Part shown: positions 42,901-46,450 of the stretch, one piece after another
How the letters are laid out: every line of letters starts with the position of its first letter
Numbering within the stretch: position 1 is the stretch's first letter
From: Mycobacterium paraffinicum
Lineage (GTDB): Bacteria > Actinomycetota > Actinomycetes > Mycobacteriales > Mycobacteriaceae
DNA: 46,450 bases
Reading direction: 5' to 3'
NCBI RefSeq assembly: GCF_001907675.1
Contig: NZ_MPNT01000041.1
Location: 1 to 46,450, forward strand
Position numbers and translations under genes: made by a program
Notes under the pieces: generated by a model
What the model was told of the DNA's origin: nothing
Seen by the model: the letters and a program-made list of their open reading frames with translations, nothing else
Databases searched by the model: none

Positions 42901-43138
42901 GGCGGTGGCCACCGACACGGTCCTCTACGCCTCCGATGACCCGGATCCGGTGACAGCCTGGCCCGGTGGACCAGAGTCGTTTGGCCGCGGCTTCGGGCAA
43001 TACAAGCCGGAAGGCTCTGGGCTGCTCGACGAGCACCTCGAGCACCTCAACGGACGTGACTACCGCGGCAAACGAGACTTGATCCCCGCCCGTCAGTGGC
43101 GCGCCAATCCGCTCACCGACGCTGAGGGCAGCCGCTGA
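39926..43138 (+). CDS. tap: Tap-like protein with divergent family-B DNA polymerase palm
   Basis: 1070 residues. Residues 1-530 are an unassigned alpha/beta region; 530-585 a linker. The C-terminal half (about 590-1070) contains three polymerase-B-like motifs in order. Motif A-like is Y813-D814-R-G-G-S-Y819, followed by LELPIGDP, very like the DVNSLYP...LLPYGEP of protein-primed phage polymerases. Motif B-like has K938 with G946 eight residues on. Motif C-like is A-T-D997-T-V-L-Y. Streptomyces linear replicons use Tap with terminal protein Tpg to patch telomeres, and tap precedes tpg there as here. It overlaps both neighbours by 4 and 1 bases. Palm motifs are seen; the Tap name is inferred from them and from gene order. 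Replication initiator is the alternative. Confidence 0.7.
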   Translation: MTDSSTASLVVERHVVIVTGAGAFTVSGDVLTGPVDSIDKLAKLIEWAHDSRGLLQSMPTGDADVDPARIWVVGAGCRQLITPNPDVGDSPGLFEQLGQSLAPLVGRGWELRQGKGHTVVLARGVGAHRVSVEIVAEMHPWLVGERDDLVEDAVELGRRLQRWSSVLGALPAGSGAASAAAINDRIMRARAGRRGAIVSRPGVLPAHVMAEIRIQPLWCAPASEVEEEFEHSDQLVWLAQECPQLAAAGTLTFGYGQPQVLDGITAAAAGAAQKRPFGLWRVTLPAAGDLQLPQMLPPPHPQMRLDAPTQAWVTTEDLDGLAKDVRDGGAALPATGLGIEQAIVWPQHSRLLEAWSTRLREAREEFANDAPLRALVDSAAAEYLQALANPEPWAHPAWRQHFQPAWAAAIAARVRFRGRRAAMRISREYRLWPLYARDAAMIYATGPDEATGEPIDLSDTHSRLGRMRVTHRAPVTDELILEVLTAENTAEVAAALSAALEGHDQRAPAAVAPEVEASDTRGVESPASETPAVDADQRPLDEAWPTSEGSPANKDSTPAPATAGTQSGRTSNRTVSVGAPAAVLHTDGLWLADGTRIELATPIVHVGQVAELAYTHHLGYHLTAKYAEPGQIWITEAACQEFGIDVEAISRRDRAKSLRQLTENIDFVTGAVNEGWSLGGAGEDPNAHRLGTWTRVYRDDKRGVMIALIPGMGTGADEMPILSDEPTPGQIAKRLQLLADALRFPWKINAGVTAVDLMLQTRTKTWSPQEWRDVVFAPSTTAPPFGIGDVESDFDWSRPPTSDERQRRYIHAYDRGGSYVAGIAGLELPIGDPVHHPDGAPFNAKTPGYWLAEIPETSDWRLPYVLNPRGLQFTGPKWVCTPTLERAIELGYQPQILEAWLWPRHGRVLLGWYERFRDASAMLDIDDPDAQAARDQAKIIRTHGIGIIGSDEHLKGKPAYSPERRLHVLAKAKANIVYRLHQIGEKTGQWPLAVATDTVLYASDDPDPVTAWPGGPESFGRGFGQYKPEGSGLLDEHLEHLNGRDYRGKRDLIPARQWRANPLTDAEGSR

Positions 43139-43857
43139 TGGCGCGCCGAGGCAGACGACGCAGCCAAATCAGTGCCAGCGACCTGGCGGGGTACGGCTCG
43201 GTCGCTAACGGAACGGTCGACATCGACCGCGCCGCACGGGGCTTGGGCGCATCCAAACGCGATGTCCGCCAGGCGATCCGGCAAGCACAAGCAGCGCAAA
43301 GCAACACGTTCTTGCGGCGGATTTCAGGCCGGCGTGAGGCTGACTCCGCAGAGGGCAACAGCATGCGAGGCATGTTGCAGGCAGTGTTCGGCCGGGGCCC
43401 GCGTGGTGGGGCAGTCAACGCCAGAGCCGCCGCGCAATCACTCGGAGTTTCCCAGGGCACCGTACGACGCTGGGCCGCCGGCACCCAACAACCGTCGAAG
43501 GGCAGACTGGCGTCGATCCGGGCAGCAGCGCGGCGCATCACGACGACCAAACGGGGTCGACGAGGGACCACGGCGGACTTCCGCAGCAGCACACAAGGCA
43601 GGCAGGCGCTTCGCACTGGCAGCAAAATCTGGGTCAGCGGTGAGCAAGGCGTGGGCGGCTACGACCAAGGGTATGCGCGCGATCGCCGCGTGGCCAACGA
43701 CATCAGTCCCGAAGAGATCGAAGCCCTGTTGCGCGCTTATGAGGACGGCGGCGATGAGGGCCTTCGAAAGTGGATGAAAGAGTTCTTCGACGACAAGTAC
43801 GTCGCTGGGTGGGACTTCGTCACTATCGACGATTTCGGTATCGGTACCCCTGAATGA
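43138..43857 (+). CDS. tpg: Tpg-like terminal-protein candidate with HTH
   Basis: 239 residues, overlapping the Tap-like stop by one base. A basic N-terminus holds one HTH-like segment (DIDRAARGLGASKRDVRQAI). A clearer HTH follows (about 95-118, ARAAAQSLGVSQGTVRRWAA), then an Arg/Lys-rich stretch, then GEQGVGGYDQGYARDRRVA, a helix pair (SPEEIEALLRAYEDGGDEGL) and the ending WDFVTIDDF. The order HTH, basic segment, TG/RF-type loop, helices and a final FTDIDF-like strand is that of Streptomyces Tpg (about 185 residues); this one is longer at the N-terminus. Tpg is covalently joined to 5-prime telomere ends and primes end patching. Resemblance is by eye; an ordinary DNA-binding protein is the alternative. 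Confidence 0.6.
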   Translation: MARRGRRRSQISASDLAGYGSVANGTVDIDRAARGLGASKRDVRQAIRQAQAAQSNTFLRRISGRREADSAEGNSMRGMLQAVFGRGPRGGAVNARAAAQSLGVSQGTVRRWAAGTQQPSKGRLASIRAAARRITTTKRGRRGTTADFRSSTQGRQALRTGSKIWVSGEQGVGGYDQGYARDRRVANDISPEEIEALLRAYEDGGDEGLRKWMKEFFDDKYVAGWDFVTIDDFGIGTPE

Positions 43858-44534
43858 GCCTGCCAGCCAAAGCAATACGGCCCACCGCTGGCCCCCGGTG
43901 GAGCCGCAAAAGACTCATCGGCATGCTGCTGGACTGTTACGGCGCCACCGCGCGGAACACCGTCGACGCGGCGGCGGTCGCCGCGTATGCCGGTGTCACA
44001 CCGTCCACCGTTCGGCGCTGGATCTCCAAGCGACACCCGCCATCTCGGCGTGTGGCGATCCCCAAACATCGGATCGCGCAACTGCAACGCGGTCCCGCCG
44101 ATGTCGAGCGGCGCAACGACCAGCAGTATCGATACGCGCTCAATGCGCTCGCATCGATCGAGGATGAGAGCGCAATCCTGCCGGCCTGGCGCGAACAAGG
44201 CTGGCTCGACCCGCACACCGTGGCCATCATCGCCATTCACGCCAAGCCCTGGCTGCAAGTCGCCGTCACCAACGCCAGCACACGGGCATTAGGGGAACTG
44301 CGACGCCGGGGAACGCTAGTTGCCAGCCGGACGGTGCCGACACGATTTCACGCCCAAGTCCTGGCCCACGCCGTGATGGTCCGTCAACAAGCATGGCGAG
44401 TCCACCCCATACCGCGCTATCTTGCTGCCGGCCGTACACAAGCCTGGATGGCAGACGCGCCCCCGGTCGACCTCGCCGCGCTGGCGGCTGAACTGGGAAT
44501 TGCGCACCCGGCCTCCGACCAGAACCCCGGTTAG
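43854..44534 (+). CDS. Second HTH protein of the Tap/Tpg-like operon
   Basis: 226 residues, overlapping the previous gene by ATGA. The HTH DAAAVAAYAGVTPSTVRRWI (about 40-59) closely resembles that of the Tpg-like neighbour, including the TVRRW end and a following basic Pro/Ser segment. The rest is helical with Trp-rich positions (AWREQGWLDPHTVAIIAIHA, VMVRQQAWRVHPIPRYLA) and lacks the FTDIDF-like ending. Probably a related DNA-binding partner rather than a second terminal protein. Function unknown. Confidence 0.7.
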   Translation: MSLPAKAIRPTAGPRWSRKRLIGMLLDCYGATARNTVDAAAVAAYAGVTPSTVRRWISKRHPPSRRVAIPKHRIAQLQRGPADVERRNDQQYRYALNALASIEDESAILPAWREQGWLDPHTVAIIAIHAKPWLQVAVTNASTRALGELRRRGTLVASRTVPTRFHAQVLAHAVMVRQQAWRVHPIPRYLAAGRTQAWMADAPPVDLAALAAELGIAHPASDQNPG

Positions 44535-44543
44535 GCTCAACAA

Positions 44544-44927
44544 GTGGCCCTGTTCAGGCTCATCGCCGCACGGACTCGAATCAAGCGCGCCTCCGCCCAA
44601 GCCCTGAGCCAGCCGCTCTTCGGCGTCCGGCGTCAGAGCTTGATCGACTCACCGTCGATCGACTTGCCACCATGGACGGCGCCCCCCGTCACAGCGACAC
44701 ACGCCGGATGCCCCGCGCCGCGCTCAACGGCGGTGACGGTGGCCACTGAGCCACTCAGTAGCCAGCATCACGCCGGTGCCGACGTCACTCCCGACGCATA
44801 CGGGCTGGCAGAGCCCTATCGACCCGAGCCCGATGCTCAGTGGCTTCCTGACTGCCCCAACTGGCGTTTGACCCGCCGTGCATACAGGCGACAACGACGC
44901 CGTCGACGACGAGTGGGCGCAGCCTGA
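44544..44927 (+). CDS. Hypothetical basic-tailed protein
   Basis: 127 residues from GTG 44544, 9 bases after the previous stop. It begins with a basic helix (ALFRLIAARTRIKRASAQAL), continues with a Pro/Thr-rich middle, and ends in an Arg-rich stretch (RRAYRRQRRRRRRVGAA) suited to binding nucleic acid. It could be the last gene of the Tap/Tpg-like operon. No ribosome site is clear. Some 120 bases without a recognised gene follow it. Confidence 0.5.
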   Translation: MALFRLIAARTRIKRASAQALSQPLFGVRRQSLIDSPSIDLPPWTAPPVTATHAGCPAPRSTAVTVATEPLSSQHHAGADVTPDAYGLAEPYRPEPDAQWLPDCPNWRLTRRAYRRQRRRRRRVGAA

Positions 44928-45047
44928 ACCAATTCCGGACAATCAAGCCAGCGTCGCTGTGAGCTAGCTGACGCCGCCCAAGACTATGGCGATTCCCCGC
45001 GATAAGGACCGCACGCGACACCATGAGTATTCTCCGGGCACTGGCAG

Positions 45048-45176
45048 TCACGACACGTTCGCACGCACGACTCGCTGCGCGTAGCGATCCCGCAAGTTCC
45101 AGGCGTTGAACAAGAACGAGACGCCACTCAGAATGAACGCCGCCGAACTGATGAAATCAGTAGTCATATCTGACAT
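45048..45176 (-). CDS. 42-residue single-helix membrane peptide
   Basis: ATG 45176 is preceded by a strong GGAAGG six bases upstream. The peptide is MSDMTTDFISSAAFILSGVS followed by FLFNAWNLRDRYAQRVVRANVS: acidic start, one hydrophobic helix (about 8-25), basic end, so it likely inserts with its C-terminus inside. No toxin family is recognised, though type I toxins have this look. It follows a disrupted zinc-ribbon ORF by 20 bases. Confidence 0.6.
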   Translation of the reverse strand: MSDMTTDFISSAAFILSGVSFLFNAWNLRDRYAQRVVRANVS

Positions 45177-45196
45177 TTGTTACCTTCCGCGAACCT

Positions 45197-45386
45197 TCAC
45201 CTGACGCTTAAAGCGGGGCCCATCATGCGGCCTCGGCCAGGGCGCTCACCGATCTTGTCGGCGCTGCGAGTTGGGACCAAACCGCCAGTGCCGAGATCGC
45301 TTTCACGGATCGGACCGCCGCAGTTAGGGCAGACCGATCGGCATCGGCAGCAACTCGGTGTGGCTGGGATCAGGGTTCTCGTTCAC
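45197..45386 (-). pseudogene. Possible frame-shifted zinc-ribbon ORF
   Basis: GTG 45386 (after GGTGTCAGGCA) reads MNENPDPSHTELLPMPIG, then stops. One base out of phase the sequence continues VCPNCGGPIRESDLGTGG and ends at a TGA at 45197-45199. That second part has no start codon of its own. Removing one G of a GG pair would join them into about 62 residues with a CPNC half-site. Either a decayed gene, a sequencing error or chance. Confidence 0.3.
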
Positions 45387-45538
45387 TGCCTGACACCTTC
45401 TGCTACTCGATGCTCAGTACGCATTTGGACGTAGCGCTTGATGCTGCAGCTATCCCATCAGACGCCGACATTTGACGTGCCCCTTGTCCACTGCAGCAGC
45501 ACAACGAAGTGTCACCGCGGCCGTCTAGATTCCACTGC

Positions 45539-46348
45539 ATGCAACCTGTGCGCGACCTGATCACCAGAATCCGAACTCGCTTGCCCCGCCGCGCCGCCAC
45601 CGGCAGGCTCGCCGATGTTCACATGTGGATGATCCGGGACGGGTGGACCTCACGGGCCCAGGCTTTCCGTGATGAGGCCGGCCGAACCTTCGCGGTGATC
45701 ACCCGCCGCGCTGGTGACATCGGGCCCGGACACATCAATGGCGCTGAGCTGTTCCGCGCCGACGCCTGGGCCCAGTTTTTCCCCGATGAATCGGCACCGC
45801 CGATCCTGATCGCCAACGTCCTCGATCCACGCTTCAAGTTCGAGGAGTCCCCGCAGATCGTGACGCTGGACTTCAACGTTGACGGGATATTCGACCGCCA
45901 CCACGCCACCGACCCGGCCGACATCCAGACTTTGAACCGGCTCGGCGCCGAATGGGACGAAGGAGCCGACTTCGTCCCCTATACACCGCCGCCGCCCAAG
46001 TACGCCGTTGTGTGGCGACGATTCCCGGTTAAAGACCTCCCGCCACGACGCCTCTTTCGCGATATGCACCCCTTCATGGCTGCGGACTGGGGCAAGGCTG
46101 TGCAAGTCGCCATCCAGGCCATCCGCAACGGCGGTGACATCACCGACGAGGTCACACCCAACGTGGCCTCCGCTGCGAAAACCTTGCTATACGAATCGAT
46201 CGAACTCGGCCGCAACGCAGACCACGTCTGGTACGTCAACGGCCAGCACCGCACCGAAGCAATGTTGCGCCAAGGCGTCGAAGAAACCGTCCTACGAGAG
46301 ACGAGGCTCATCGCCGAACCGCCGGTCACGTCCCGTGGAGTGGTGTAA
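45539..46348 (+). CDS. Hypothetical protein with NGQHR (ParB/Srx-like) motif
   Basis: 269 residues from ATG 45539 (a GTG at 45509 is also open). It has a basic N-terminus (RDLITRIRTRLPRRAATG), then strands with conserved-looking aromatic residues (MWMIRDGWTSRAQAFRDEAG), a Pro-rich middle (about 150-160), and a C-terminal part containing WYVNGQHRTEAMLRQGV (N234-G-Q-H-R238). The (D/N)GQHR motif belongs to ParB/sulfiredoxin-like domains such as those in DndB or ParB nucleotide-binding folds. The rest of such a domain is not obvious, so function stays open. No clear ribosome site. Confidence 0.65.
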   Translation: MQPVRDLITRIRTRLPRRAATGRLADVHMWMIRDGWTSRAQAFRDEAGRTFAVITRRAGDIGPGHINGAELFRADAWAQFFPDESAPPILIANVLDPRFKFEESPQIVTLDFNVDGIFDRHHATDPADIQTLNRLGAEWDEGADFVPYTPPPPKYAVVWRRFPVKDLPPRRLFRDMHPFMAADWGKAVQVAIQAIRNGGDITDEVTPNVASAAKTLLYESIELGRNADHVWYVNGQHRTEAMLRQGVEETVLRETRLIAEPPVTSRGVV

Positions 46349-46387
46349 GAGCATTCGCGTGTTCGCGTGAGGCTCTGCGGTTGTTCA

Positions 46388-46450
46388 CTATGCCGTGAGA
46401 GCTGCTGTGGGGGCAATCGTTTCGGCGTTCTTGTCGCTGGCGTTGAGGAG
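46388..46450 (-). CDS. C-terminal end of an unidentified gene (partial)
   Basis: Read from the right edge, the minus strand gives LLNASDKNAETIAPTAALTA and TAG, with G+C-rich third positions, 40 bases beyond the convergent plus-strand gene. Too short to identify. A plus-strand GTG start at 46395 (VRAAVGAIVSAFLSLALR, signal-like) competes for the same bases. Confidence 0.35.
   Translation of the reverse strand, partial: LLNASDKNAETIAPTAALTA

Noticed and set aside
44785..45051. Minus-strand frame after the 42-residue peptide gene
   Set aside because: Although a GTG overlaps the stop, the sequence lacks domain features and runs antisense to the basic-tailed gene.
46395..46450. Plus-strand GTG start with signal-like sequence at the right edge
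   Set aside because: Only 18 codons are visible and there is no clear ribosome site; the minus-strand C-terminus fits slightly better.

Overview
This window reads as part of a large mycobacterial mobile plasmid (high G+C, NC_ESX-type gene families, PE and PPE proteins). It joins a conjugation module to a complete plasmid-type type VII secretion (ESX) locus, two partition modules and a telomere-type replication operon. No rRNA, tRNA, IS element, CRISPR array or relaxase gene was recognised, and no conventional circular-plasmid Rep protein was seen.

Layout. (1) 1-8420, plus strand: conjugation-type genes. They are a peptidoglycan hydrolase with a lytic domain plus NlpC/P60 (194-1330), a single-pass NTF2/VirB8-like candidate (1353-2000), and an FtsK/TcpA-type coupling ATPase (2000-4750). 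A tightly coupled run of unknown genes follows, including a Gly/Pro-rich protein and a protein with a BTAD-like C-terminus. (2) 8434-20750, plus strand: first half of the ESX locus. The order is an EspB-like substrate, an EspL-like YbaB protein, eccA, eccB, fused eccC, then PE, PPE and two WXG100 genes closely resembling EsxG and EsxH of ESX-3. A 17-bp perfect hairpin terminator closes it. (3) 31112-20897, minus strand: second half of the ESX locus, convergent with the first. The order is a ribbon-helix-helix protein, espG, espI-like, eccD, mycP, eccE, two unknown proteins (one membrane, one coiled-coil with a perfect 150-bp tandem duplication) and a frame-disrupted proline iminopeptidase. (4) 31113-36891: control region and two ParA modules. 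The first is parB-parA-small RHH with matching large palindromes on both sides of parB. The second is parA with a small partner after about 760 non-coding bases. (5) 36987-39354: small accessory genes (a secreted Cys-containing protein, a zinc-ribbon protein, a winged-helix protein). (6) 39537-44927: a translationally coupled operon with an HTH protein, a 1070-residue protein carrying family-B DNA polymerase palm motifs (Tap-like), a Tpg-like HTH protein and a second HTH protein. (7) 44928-46450: small or uncertain genes and an NGQHR-motif protein.

How it fits together. The conjugation ATPase and hydrolase would act with the plasmid ESX membrane complex; known mycobacterial conjugative plasmids of the pRAW type need both type IV and type VII components. 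The ESX substrate block is ESX-3-like while espI, espL and espB are ESX-1-like, so the locus looks like a mosaic or an ancestral intermediate. The Tap/Tpg-like operon is the least expected part: it suggests protein-capped linear ends, and so a linear conjugative ESX plasmid, although no telomere is visible here. All functional calls come from reading motifs and remembered family sequences; no database search was run.
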